Shown here one piece after another: positions 25,912 to 33,414 of a stretch of DNA of 64,000 nt. The notes beneath the pieces were generated by a model. The model saw only the letters and a list, made by a program, of their open reading frames with translations. It was not told the DNA's origin and ran no database searches. The stretch comes from Chloroflexota bacterium (GTDB taxonomy: Bacteria > Chloroflexota > Anaerolineae > Anaerolineales > VGOW01): the NCBI GenBank assembly GCA_016197225.1, contig JACPWC010000059.1, positions 36,862-100,861 of the forward strand. The letters are read 5' to 3'. Numbering within the stretch: the first letter of the stretch is position 1; each line of letters starts with the position of its first letter. The translations under genes were made by a program, and so were the position numbers.

Positions 25912-27171
25912 ATGACTCTTTCCGAAAACATCCGTCTCGCGCTTCGGGCGCTGGCCGCCAACCGGCTGAGAGCGGCCCTGACCATGCTGGGCATCATTAT
26001 CGGCGTGGGGGCCGTCATCACTTTGCTTTCAGTCGGCAAGGGCGTCGAGAAGTCGGTCTCCGACTCGTTCCAGAACATCGGCACCAATTTGCTATTCGTG
26101 ATACCGGGCGGGGAGAACAGCAACGGCAACCGGCCCGGCGCGGCGGCTCAATTTCAAAGCAACCCCAAAGACCTGACGGACGACGACGCTGAGGCCTTGC
26201 TTGATCCGGTTCGCGCGCCTGACGTGATTGCCGTCTCACCGGAATACGACATCTTCGCCGCCGTCGAGTTTGGCCGCTCCGACACGCAGACCAACATCTG
26301 GGGCGTCACGCCCAACTTCCCCGCCGTGCGCGATTACGCCCTGGCCGACGGCGACTTCTTCACCCAGACTGAGCTTGTGTCTCGCTCACGGGTGGCCGTC
26401 ATCGGCCAGACCATCGTCAAGAATCTCTACGGCGAAGATGAAGCGCCGATTGGCACGACGATCAAGATTCGCGGCATCCCCTTCAAAGTGATCGGCGTGC
26501 TGGCGAGCAAAGGCGGCTCCACCTTCGGCGACGCCGACGATCTGATCCTGATCCCGCTGACGACGATGCAGGAACGTCTGGCGAATGCCCGCAACGGTGA
26601 AGGCGACTTGCGGGTGTCGTTCATTACCGCCCAGGTGAGCGCCAGTGACCGGATGGAGGCCGCCGCTCAGCAGATCACCGACCTGCTCCGCGACCGCCAC
26701 CAGATTGATTACCGGGCTGAGGACGATTTTTCGATCATCACCCAAACCGACGTGCTCTCGGCCTTTGGGCAAGTGACGGGGGCCATCACCGCTTTTCTGG
26801 GAACCATCGCCGCCATCAGTTTGCTGGTGGGCGGCATTGGCATCATGAACATCATGCTGGTCTCGGTCACCGAGCGCACGCGCGAGATTGGTTTGCGCAA
26901 GGCGGTGGGGGCCAAGCGCGGCGACGTGTTGTGGCAGTTTCTGGTGGAGGCCATGACGCTCTCGGTGACGGGCGGCGCCATCGGCATCGCTTTTGGCGTG
27001 GCGCTGGCCCTGTTGATCGCCAGCCTGCAGGACAACCTTGAGATCGTCGTGACCTGGGACGTGGTGGCGATGGCGACTCTGTTCTCTGCCGCCATCGGCT
27101 TGTTCTTCGGCATCTATCCGGCTTACCGGGCCTCTAAGTTGAGTCCAATTGAAGCCCTTAGATATGAATGA
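25912..27171 (+). CDS. MacB-type ABC transporter permease (FtsX-like)
   Basis: 419 residues from ATG 25912. N-terminal helix region NRLRAALTMLGIIIGVGAVITLLSVG, a large extracytoplasmic MacB-PCD domain (about 45-245), then three helices with the signature GGIGIMNIMLVSVTERTREI and GLRKAVGAKRGDVLWQFLVEA, ending YPAYRASKLSPIEALRYE. These are mechanotransmission permeases that couple cytoplasmic ATPase cycles to an outer adaptor. The ATPase subunit is not fused or adjacent and must be encoded elsewhere. Confidence 0.92.
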   Translation: MTLSENIRLALRALAANRLRAALTMLGIIIGVGAVITLLSVGKGVEKSVSDSFQNIGTNLLFVIPGGENSNGNRPGAAAQFQSNPKDLTDDDAEALLDPVRAPDVIAVSPEYDIFAAVEFGRSDTQTNIWGVTPNFPAVRDYALADGDFFTQTELVSRSRVAVIGQTIVKNLYGEDEAPIGTTIKIRGIPFKVIGVLASKGGSTFGDADDLILIPLTTMQERLANARNGEGDLRVSFITAQVSASDRMEAAAQQITDLLRDRHQIDYRAEDDFSIITQTDVLSAFGQVTGAITAFLGTIAAISLLVGGIGIMNIMLVSVTERTREIGLRKAVGAKRGDVLWQFLVEAMTLSVTGGAIGIAFGVALALLIASLQDNLEIVVTWDVVAMATLFSAAIGLFFGIYPAYRASKLSPIEALRYE

Positions 27172-27175
27172 TCGT

Positions 27176-27262
27176 TTCACCACGAAGGCACGAAGACTCA
27201 AAGCTACACAAAGATTTCTTGGCGGAACTTTGTGCCCTGGTGTCTTCGTGGTGAAGATATTT
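27176..27262. repeat. Palindromic element, ttcaccacgaag/cttcgtggtgaa ends
   Basis: Twelve-base inverted ends around aaggcacgaagactcaaag, located in the gap between the two permease genes. Related copies: 2514-2584, 18612-18775 and 28503-28577. Confidence 0.75.
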
Positions 27263-27267
27263 AGCAA

Positions 27268-28499
27268 ATGATTGCCGAAAACATCCGCCTTGCCTTTCGC
27301 GCCCTGACCGCCAACAAGCTGCGGGCCGCCCTGACGATGTTGGGCATTACCATCGGGGTGGCCGCCGTGATCACCCTGCTCTCGGTGGGCGACGGGGTGA
27401 GCCGCTACGTGACGGCCCAGTTTGAAGGGCTGGGGACGAATCTGGTTTTTGTCTTTCCGGGGCAGTTCAGTTTTCAGGGCGGGCCGAGGGGGGCGCGGGC
27501 CGGTTCGACCTTTCTCACCGACGCCGACTGGCGGGCGCTCTCCGATCCCTCTCGCGTGCCGTCAGCCGAATACATCGTGCCTATGTTGCGGCGCGGGGTG
27601 CGGGCCGCGCGCGCCAGCTACGACGCCGAGGTCACGCTTCGGGCGACCAGCCCCGATTATTTAGCGGCCCGAAGCTTCGAGATCGCCGCCGGGCGCAACT
27701 TCTCGCAGACTGAATACGACGAGCGGGCACGGGTGGCGCTGATCGGGCAAACGACGGTCAGCAACCTGTTCACGCCGGACGAGAATCCGCTGGAGGCGAC
27801 GGTGCGAATCAACGGCGTGCCGTTCAAGATCGTCGGGGTGCTGGCCGAGAAGGGCGGCGGCGCGTTCGGCGACGAGGACGATGTGCTGATCGTGCCCCTC
27901 AGCACGGCTTCGACCCGGTTGTTTGTGACGCGCACGGCGTCGGGCGACGTGCGGCTGAGCATCATCTTGATCAAGATTCCAAACGCCGAGTCGGTTGACC
28001 GGGCCATCTTTGAGGCGGGCGAAGTTCTGCGCGAACAACACCGCATCCCCATTTTTTGATTATATTTTAATTAAAATTAATTTGCGGTAATTTCGGCCAG
28101 ATCACCGGCATCCTCACTCTGTTTCTGGGCGCGATTGCCGGCATCAGTTTGCTGGTGGGCGGCATCGGCATCATGAACATCATGCTGGTCACCGTCACCG
28201 AGCGCACGCGGGAGATCGGCTTGCGCAAGGCGGTGGGCGCGACCGGCCAGAATATTTTGATTCAGTTTTTGGTGGAAGCGGTGACGCTGTCGGTGTCGGG
28301 CGGGGTGTTCGGGATCGGGCTGGGGATGCTGGGCGCGTACATTATTCACTTGCGCGTGCCGGAACTGGATACAACGGTGCGGGCCGACGCGGTGATTTTG
28401 GCCGTTGGCTTTTCGTTATTCGTTGGGCTGTTCTTTGGCATTTACCCGGCCACCCGCGCTGCCGCTCTCAGCCCCATGGCGGCGTTGAGGTACGAGTAG
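27268..28499 (+). pseudogene. Second MacB-type permease, broken by an AT-rich patch
   Basis: A paralogue of the preceding permease. The first part (27268-28059, 263 residues) covers the N-terminal helix (NKLRAALTMLGITIGVAAV) and the extracytoplasmic domain, ending abruptly at REQHRIPIF. The second part, readable from about 28093, resumes with FGQITGILTLFLGAIAGISL and the GGIGIMNIMLVTVTERTREI signature to the normal end YPATRAAALSPMAALRYE. Between them, 44 nt of almost pure A+T (28049-28092) replace the about 57 nt expected from the paralogue and shift the frame. Every other part is intact, so the damage is recent or an assembly artefact. Confidence 0.8.
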
Positions 28500-28502
28500 C
28501 AA

Positions 28503-28577
28503 TTTCACCGCGAAGGCGCAAAGGACGCAAAGAATTACAAGGATTCCTTTGCGCTCTTTGCGTCTTTGCGGTAAATC
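28503..28577. repeat. cgaaggcgcaaaggacgcaaag palindromic repeat
   Basis: Seventy-five nt with ends ttcaccgcgaaggc and gcgtctttgcggtaaa; the gap between convergent genes contains nothing else. Confidence 0.7.
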
Positions 28578-28580
28578 TTT

Positions 28581-29216
28581 CTATTCGTGCTTGGAGCCGT
28601 CGGGCATGGTGGCCCCGGTGAGCTTGGCCAGGCTGATGTTGGCCCCGCTGATCTTGGCCCCGGTCAGGTCGGCGTTCTCCAGAATCGCGCCGACCAGGTT
28701 GGCCCCGGTCAAATCGGCGTTCACCAAACTGGCCCCGGTGAGGTCGGCTCCCCCGAATTTCGCGCCGCACAGTTTCGCGTCCCGCAAGTTGCTGTCGAGC
28801 AGGCGGGCGTCGCGCAAGTTGGCGTCGGTCAGGTTGGCCTCGCTCAGGGTGGCCAGGCTCAGGAATGCGCCGGTGAGGTCGGCGTGGGTGAGGTTGGCTT
28901 CGATGAGCTTGGCCCCGCGCAGGTTGGCGCTGTGCAGTTTGGCCTGGCTGAGGTTGGTGAGGTTGAGCGAGGCGCCGCGCAAATCGGCCTCGGTGAGATC
29001 GGCCTCGGTGAGTTTGGCGTGGCGCAGGTTGGCGTCGCGCGCGTCGGTGTAACTCAGGTCGGCCCCGATCAGGTTGGCCTCGGTGAGGTCGGCCCCCATC
29101 AAATTCGCCCGGTTCAGGTTAATCTTGTGCATGTCCAACCCGTGCAGGCTGGCCTTGCGTAAATTGGCCCCGCGCAAATTGGCTTTGGGTTCAACTTTGT
29201 AGCCGTTGACCATCAT
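28581..29216 (-). CDS. Pentapeptide-repeat protein
   Basis: 211 residues, almost entirely A(D/N)Lxx pentapeptides (about 36 repeats, for example GANLRKASLHGLDMHKINLN) that fold as a right-handed four-sided beta-helix. No signal peptide. Such proteins sometimes mimic DNA (MfpA/Qnr and gyrase) but most have no known role. The DNA shows 15-nt periodicity. Upstream, TATACT lies about 40 nt before ATG with a GAGGA ribosome site. Confidence 0.9.
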   Translation of the reverse strand: MMVNGYKVEPKANLRGANLRKASLHGLDMHKINLNRANLMGADLTEANLIGADLSYTDARDANLRHAKLTEADLTEADLRGASLNLTNLSQAKLHSANLRGAKLIEANLTHADLTGAFLSLATLSEANLTDANLRDARLLDSNLRDAKLCGAKFGGADLTGASLVNADLTGANLVGAILENADLTGAKISGANISLAKLTGATMPDGSKHE

Positions 29217-29342
29217 AGCGTTGTCCTCAATTCCTTGCCGATAATGCCAATAGTATACTCAGAATTGTGTTATTTGCGCTGGAATGGGAAAGATTTTCTA
29301 TACGCGGAAGCATTTAGAGATGGGGTGTCGAAGATTTAGCCG

Positions 29343-29453
29343 CTCTAATCCGCCCGTGCCCCCTGGTTCAAAAGATGGGCTTGATTTTGCTGGGGTGTTT
29401 CCCAGCGGAATAATGGGCAAATTTCAGGCTAACGGTCAACGGGCGGATTAGAG
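29343..29453. mobile_element. 111-bp MITE-like element with perfect 15-bp terminal inverted repeats
   Basis: Ends ctctaatccgcccgt and acgggcggattagag are exact reverse complements. The 81-nt interior has no ORF. It lies in the 326-nt gap (29217-29542) between the pentapeptide gene and the NACHT-FGE gene; the rest of that gap holds the promoters. No clear flanking target duplication. Confidence 0.6.
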
Positions 29454-29481
29454 AAGCTCGCTCCGTCCATTGTATCTAAAG

Positions 29482-29509
29482 TTGCCTTTTCCCGGTTCTG
29501 GACTATTAT
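29482..29509 (+). promoter_or_regulatory. Probable promoter of the NACHT-FGE gene
   Basis: TTGCCT, 16-nt spacer, TATTAT. Start would be near 29516, about 27 nt before the ATG, with ribosome site AGGAGA at 29530-29535. Confidence 0.6.
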
Positions 29510-29542
29510 CTTGGTGATTCACAGGAACCAGGAGAGACTCGC

Positions 29543-32500
29543 ATGGACCCCGCCACCTTCGCCCTCATCGCCTCCGCCCCCGGCCCGGCGTTGGTCACCG
29601 TCTTCACCAAACTGGCCGAGAAGGGCGTGATAGACCCGGCCCTCGAAAAGGGCCTGGAGCCTTTCCGGGACTGGCTCACGGGCGGCTACAACGTGAAGAA
29701 GGACGAGGCCCGGCTGGCGAAGGCCTTGCAGGCCGCCCTGCCTGCCGACGAAAAAGATACCCGGCTGTTCTTCGCCTTCAGTGACCTCAGAGCCAGCCCC
29801 GGCCTCGCAACCCGCGCCGCCGCCGCCGTCGTGGAAATGACGACCGACGACCCGGCCCGCCTGCCGCCCGACCTTTTGCGCGACTTGAAGCTGGATGATT
29901 CGCACCGCCCGGCGCTGGCGACGGCGCTGTTCAAACTGCGGGTTGAGTTGGTGAAGGTGGAGGGGTTTGGCGATGGGATTCGGTATGCTGACCAATTGGA
30001 TCAGCGCGGCCTGTTGCGCGAGACGCTGGGCCACGCCCGTCGGGAGATTGAAATTGACGAAGCCTTTTTGGCTGACCGCCGCCTGACGACTGATGATGAG
30101 AAAGCGTTGCGGGATTACATAGCGCTTGTCCGCGAGCAGTTGCGCTACATGCCATTGCCGCTCGCCCGCCGCAGTGGGCCGGAGGCGCGGGCCGACGCTC
30201 AACTGGCCGAAGTGTTTGTGCCGCTTACCTTGCGCGACCCGCAGGAGGAAGAAAAAGCCCGCCGCCGCGTTGACCTGACTTCCCGCTCCTCTTTCTCGAA
30301 AAGGCAGGGGGAAATTGATCATGAAGAAATCAAACCGGCTTCGCTTAGCGATGTATTCAACCGTCACCCGTGTTTTCTGCTGAAGGGGCCGCCCGGTTCC
30401 GGCAAAACTACACTCCTGCGTCGCGCCGGTTTGGCTTTTGCCGAAGGCAGCGCCCAGGCTGATCTCGATTGGAATGGCCCGACGCTCTTGCCCGTCTTTG
30501 TTCGTCTGCGCAACTTCGGCGTGTTTCTGGGCGAGAATCGAGCGCGGTTCACCAGCCCCGCGCCGGGCGCGCTCACCGAGTTTATGGAGCATTACTTCCG
30601 CAATGAGCATCGGTTGTCGCTTTCGGCGGGTTTCTTTGACCGCCGTTTGGCCGAAGGCCGTTGCTTGATCCTGCTCGACGGATTGGACGAAGTGGCCGCA
30701 ATTCGAGCTGAAGTCGCCCAGCATGTCAACGCGTTCATTCGCCACTTTGCCGACAAGGGCAACCGCTTTGGGCTGGCCTCGCGGCCTAAAGGTTACGAGT
30801 CGGTGGAAGTGTATCTGCGCCCCGCCGCGCCTGCCATCGCCGATGTCAACCCGCTGGGCCCAGATGGCATCCGCCAATTGGTGAGCAACCTTGTCCAATC
30901 GCTTGAGTCGAATCCAGCGCAACGGGCTAAAGACTCTGCCGATCTCCCTCAGCGGATTCTGGCCTCGCGCGATTTGACGTTCATCGCCAGCACGCCGTTA
31001 TTCTGCACGGCGCTGGTGTTGGTTTACAAGTATCACGGGGCGCAGTTGCCTCAGCGCCGGGTGGAAGTCTATCAAGAGATTGTGGACTTGTTGCTCGGCT
31101 TTTGGAAAGCGCAGGAGCGCGAACTAGCCCGCGCTCACGAACTGGCGCAGGAGGACGGCACGGGCGCGGCCTTCGCCGATGTGGCCAAGGCAGTGGCGAT
31201 CAAAAAGAGCCGCTTGGCGCACCTGGCTTTGTGGATGCAAACCGAGCGACTGACCGACGCCCCAACGGCCCGCGCCCGCGCCGCCCTGGCCGACTATTTG
31301 CGCCGCCAAGAGCGCAAAGACGAAGCCACTGCTGACTCGTGGGCTGAAAATTTTTTGCTCAATTCGCACGAACGGAGCGGCCTCCTTGTCGAAATAGAGG
31401 CCGGGAAGCACACCTTCACCCATCAGGGCTTCCGCGAATATCTGGCGGCGACGGCGCTGGTGAGCAAAAGTGATGACGAGTTTGTGCGCACGGCGCTGGC
31501 CCATCTTGCCGATGACTGGTGGGAGCAGGTGATCCTTCTGGCTGGCGCTTACCCGGGGCCGCTGGAGGCAAAGCGCGCGTCCCTGATCAACGCCATCCTC
31601 GCCGCCGCCGCTGACCCAAATGCTGAACCAGGCGCTCGCCACGCTCGCCTGCTCATGGCCGGACAGTGCGCGGTGGACATGGCCGGTTACCTCCCCGGCC
31701 CGGAACAAGACCTGGTCGAGCGCGCCTTGATCCACCTCATGCGCGACACCGACCCCGCCAGCGCCGACTACCCAAACGATCAACCCCTCCACTCTCCACC
31801 CTCCACTCTCTCCCCACGCACCCGCCTCGCCGCCGGCGAACTCCTCGACGCGCTGGGCTGGACGCCGCCGGACTTGTTTGACTTTGTCCCGGTATATAAC
31901 ACGGATTGGTGGAATTTAACGGATTCCGATCCGTTAAATTCCACCAATCCGTTGTTCTTCCTCTCCCGTTTCCCCGTCACCAACATCCAATATCAACGCT
32001 TCCTCGACTCGGACGATTACGACAAAGCCACCATCTGGCAGAACGTGGCCGCCTTCGACGCCGACCAGAAGACGCCGACGCGAAACATGGGCGACGAAGC
32101 GTGGAAGTGGTTTCAAAAGAACGGCGGCAAGGAGCGCAGGCCGGTTTATTGGGATGACCCGCGCTTCGGCGCGACCCGCCGCCTCTTCCCGGTCGTCGGC
32201 GTCACCTGGTACGAAGCCGCCGCTTACTGCGTCTGGCTTTCGCATCATTGGCGTGAATGGCCCGAAGCTTCTAACCTCCAACCTCCAACTTCCAACCTCC
32301 AGTTCCGCCTGCCGACCGAAGACGAGTGGGAGAAGGCCGCCGGAGGCAAGTGGAAAGACCCGAAAGTGGAGAAGGAGAAGCCGCGTTACGCCTGGCAAAA
32401 GACTCCGGCGAAAGTGAAGGGCGATGAGATTGTGATTGCGAAGCATGCCAACACTTCCGAGTCTGACCTGGGCGGAACAACACCGGTGTGCATGTACCCG

Positions 32501-32725
32501 GCTGGCATGAGTCTTGCAAAAGTAATGGACATGAGCGGGAATGTGTGGGAGTGGCAGGCGAACCTTTACGGGAAGGACAATAATTGGCGCGCATTGCGTG
32601 GCGGCGCATGGTATAGTGATGCTGAGGACGTACCCGCTTCGGCGCGCCACGGCTCCCTCCCCGGCGACTGGGGCAACGGCTACGGTTTTCGGGTGTGCGC
32701 GGCGGCCTCTGTCTCTCGCTCTTGA
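29543..32725 (+). CDS. NACHT NTPase fused to FGE-sulfatase (CLec-fold) domain; DGR target protein
   Basis: 1060 residues. Residues 1-260: an unrecognised helical N-terminal region, perhaps the effector or partner domain. Residues about 275-560: NACHT NTPase with GPPGSGKTTLLRRAG (about 282), Walker B CLILLDGLDEV (about 374) and FGLASRPKGYESV. Residues 560-780: helical arm. Residues about 807-1060: formylglycine-generating-enzyme/sulfatase-modifying fold (VVGVTWYEAAAYCVWL, FRLPTEDEWEKAAGG, MDMSGNVWEWQ, LRGGAWYSD, GFRVC). This fold tolerates massive sequence change in DGR targets. Residues 1031-1055 are the variable repeat, matched by the template at 32871. Two intergenic repeats are embedded in phase (787-804 and about 910-921). 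Probable ligand-sensing signalling or defence protein; no catalytic FGE role is implied. Confidence 0.9.
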   Translation: MDPATFALIASAPGPALVTVFTKLAEKGVIDPALEKGLEPFRDWLTGGYNVKKDEARLAKALQAALPADEKDTRLFFAFSDLRASPGLATRAAAAVVEMTTDDPARLPPDLLRDLKLDDSHRPALATALFKLRVELVKVEGFGDGIRYADQLDQRGLLRETLGHARREIEIDEAFLADRRLTTDDEKALRDYIALVREQLRYMPLPLARRSGPEARADAQLAEVFVPLTLRDPQEEEKARRRVDLTSRSSFSKRQGEIDHEEIKPASLSDVFNRHPCFLLKGPPGSGKTTLLRRAGLAFAEGSAQADLDWNGPTLLPVFVRLRNFGVFLGENRARFTSPAPGALTEFMEHYFRNEHRLSLSAGFFDRRLAEGRCLILLDGLDEVAAIRAEVAQHVNAFIRHFADKGNRFGLASRPKGYESVEVYLRPAAPAIADVNPLGPDGIRQLVSNLVQSLESNPAQRAKDSADLPQRILASRDLTFIASTPLFCTALVLVYKYHGAQLPQRRVEVYQEIVDLLLGFWKAQERELARAHELAQEDGTGAAFADVAKAVAIKKSRLAHLALWMQTERLTDAPTARARAALADYLRRQERKDEATADSWAENFLLNSHERSGLLVEIEAGKHTFTHQGFREYLAATALVSKSDDEFVRTALAHLADDWWEQVILLAGAYPGPLEAKRASLINAILAAAADPNAEPGARHARLLMAGQCAVDMAGYLPGPEQDLVERALIHLMRDTDPASADYPNDQPLHSPPSTLSPRTRLAAGELLDALGWTPPDLFDFVPVYNTDWWNLTDSDPLNSTNPLFFLSRFPVTNIQYQRFLDSDDYDKATIWQNVAAFDADQKTPTRNMGDEAWKWFQKNGGKERRPVYWDDPRFGATRRLFPVVGVTWYEAAAYCVWLSHHWREWPEASNLQPPTSNLQFRLPTEDEWEKAAGGKWKDPKVEKEKPRYAWQKTPAKVKGDEIVIAKHANTSESDLGGTTPVCMYPAGMSLAKVMDMSGNVWEWQANLYGKDNNWRALRGGAWYSDAEDVPASARHGSLPGDWGNGYGFRVCAAASVSRS
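31901..31952. repeat. Perfect 23-bp palindrome inside the NACHT-FGE coding region
   Basis: Arms of 23 nt (31901-31923 and 31930-31952) are exact reverse complements around the loop ttccga. The insertion keeps the frame and adds TDWWNLTDSDPLNSTNP between the helical arm and the FGE domain. The same palindrome family occurs intergenically at 25836 and 33150-33348. Confidence 0.85.
32269..32303. repeat. ctaacctccaacctcc repeat inside the FGE domain
   Basis: Tandem aacctccaacttcc units encode SNLQPPTSNLQ in phase within the FGE domain, between ...CVWLSHHWREWPE and FRLPTEDEW, a loop position. The same DNA is intergenic at 17842 and 33372. Confidence 0.75.
32633..32706 (+). repeat. DGR variable repeat (VR)
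   Basis: Last 74 coding bases before the C-terminal tail of the NACHT-FGE protein. Aligned without gaps to the template at 32871-32944: 14 of 19 template A positions differ, and 1 of 55 others (one T to C). The final 23 nt, from ggttttcgg to gcggcggc, are identical and A-free, the position expected for the initiation of mutagenic homing site. Variable residues: P H G S L . G D . G N G Y. Confidence 0.92.
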
Positions 32726-32767
32726 ATTTCTGAACTTCTGAACTTCTGATTTCTGATCGCGATGAAG

Positions 32768-32782
32768 GGGCGCAAAGCGCCC
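32768..32782 (+). other. Hairpin downstream of the variable repeat
   Basis: gggcgc-aaa-gcgccc, 43 nt after the gene's stop and 61 nt after the VR. DGR targets often have a DNA hairpin just 3' of VR that aids homing; it could equally be a weak terminator. Confidence 0.45.
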
Positions 32783-32870
32783 TCGCGCAAAAATTTTCAG
32801 AAGGTGCGTGTAGTCAGCGAAAAAAGGTAGTGATAGGCAATACGTTGCCTTGCTATGGGGCCAGCCGTTT

Positions 32871-32944
32871 ACCGCTTCGGCGCGCAACAACAACCATCCC
32901 GACAACTGGAACAACAACAACGGTTTTCGGGTGTGCGCGGCGGC
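32871..32944 (+). repeat. DGR template repeat (TR)
   Basis: Non-coding 74-nt copy of the VR with AAC-rich content. In the VR frame it would read A-S-A-R-N-N-N-H-P-D-N-W-N-N-N-N-G-F-R-V, the classic form of DGR templates for FGE/CLec targets, since AAC codons can become 15 amino acids by A mutation without creating stops. It lies 164 nt downstream of the VR on the same strand. No reverse transcriptase ORF (no YxDD-type motif protein) or avd is visible nearby. Confidence 0.92.
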
Positions 32945-32965
32945 ATGACTCTCCGAAGTCTTGCT

Positions 32966-32986
32966 GGGCAGGAACGCTTCCTGCCC
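32966..32986 (+). other. Hairpin 3' of the template repeat
   Basis: gggcaggaa-cgc-ttcctgccc, a perfect 9-bp stem 21 nt after TR; outer flanks tgctgg/ccagca may extend it. Candidate structural part of the template RNA, or a transcription end. Confidence 0.5.
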
Positions 32987-33094
32987 CGTGCCAGCAGTGC
33001 TGACCGTTCACGGACGGCAGCCGAGGCCACCCACGAGAGACAGCGCGGTTGAGTCCCGTCCTGTCGCGCAAGCGATGGGGCAAATACAGAATAG

Positions 33095-33143
33095 CCCGGC
33101 CCCCTCTGGTACACCGCCTGCGCGGTGGAACGTTGGGGCCGGG
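33095..33143 (+). other. Nested stem structure
   Basis: Outer arms cccggcccc/ggggccggg enclose an inner stem caccgc/gcggtg. No gene in 32726-33414, so this could be structured RNA downstream of TR or another palindromic repeat. Confidence 0.45.
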
Positions 33144-33149
33144 CAATTT

Positions 33150-33348
33150 ACTGGACAACGGATTTGGTGAATTTGACGGATCGCGATTGCGGGCCGCAGA
33201 GCGCGGATTTTCGCGCAAAGCGTAAGCGGATCAGAATCCGCCCATTCAGGGAATCCGTGCTCTCTCCCTCTTCAGAACAACGGATTAACCGAACGCAAAG
33301 CGCGGATTGCGATCCGCTAACTCGGTTGATCCGTTGTTCTTCTTTTCA
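33150..33348. repeat. Cluster of aacggatt palindromic repeats
   Basis: Contains at least two copies; the right-hand one has 18-nt ends gaacaacggattaaccga and tcggttgatccgttgttc with a single mismatch. Fills the space between the DGR template and obg. No gene seen. Confidence 0.7.
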
Positions 33349-33371
33349 TTACGCTATAATTCAATCACCGC

Positions 33372-33414
33372 CTCAATTCTCCAATTCTCTAATTCTCTAA
33401 TTCTCTAATCTCCA
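33372..33414. repeat. caattctctaattctctaatctcc repeat at the obg start codon
   Basis: Tandem aattctct units run up to the base before the obg ATG, so obg has no normal ribosome site. TATAAT at 33355-33360 just upstream may be its -10 box. Confidence 0.65.

Noticed and set aside
28063..28076. AT-rich palindrome as a phage attachment site or origin
   Set aside because: No integrase, no second copy, no DnaA boxes seen; a gene-breaking patch is the simpler reading.
29519..30922. 467-residue open frame on the minus strand opposite the NACHT gene
   Set aside because: It mirrors the GC-rich coding strand, has no recognisable motif, and the plus-strand protein is clearly NACHT.
32853..33218. 121-residue minus-strand frame over the template repeat, considered as an Avd or RT fragment
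   Set aside because: No helical-bundle or RT motif; its Val-rich part is simply the complement of the AAC-rich template.
33150..33348. CRISPR array
   Set aside because: Units are palindromic, irregularly spaced and diverged, with no equal spacers and no cas genes.
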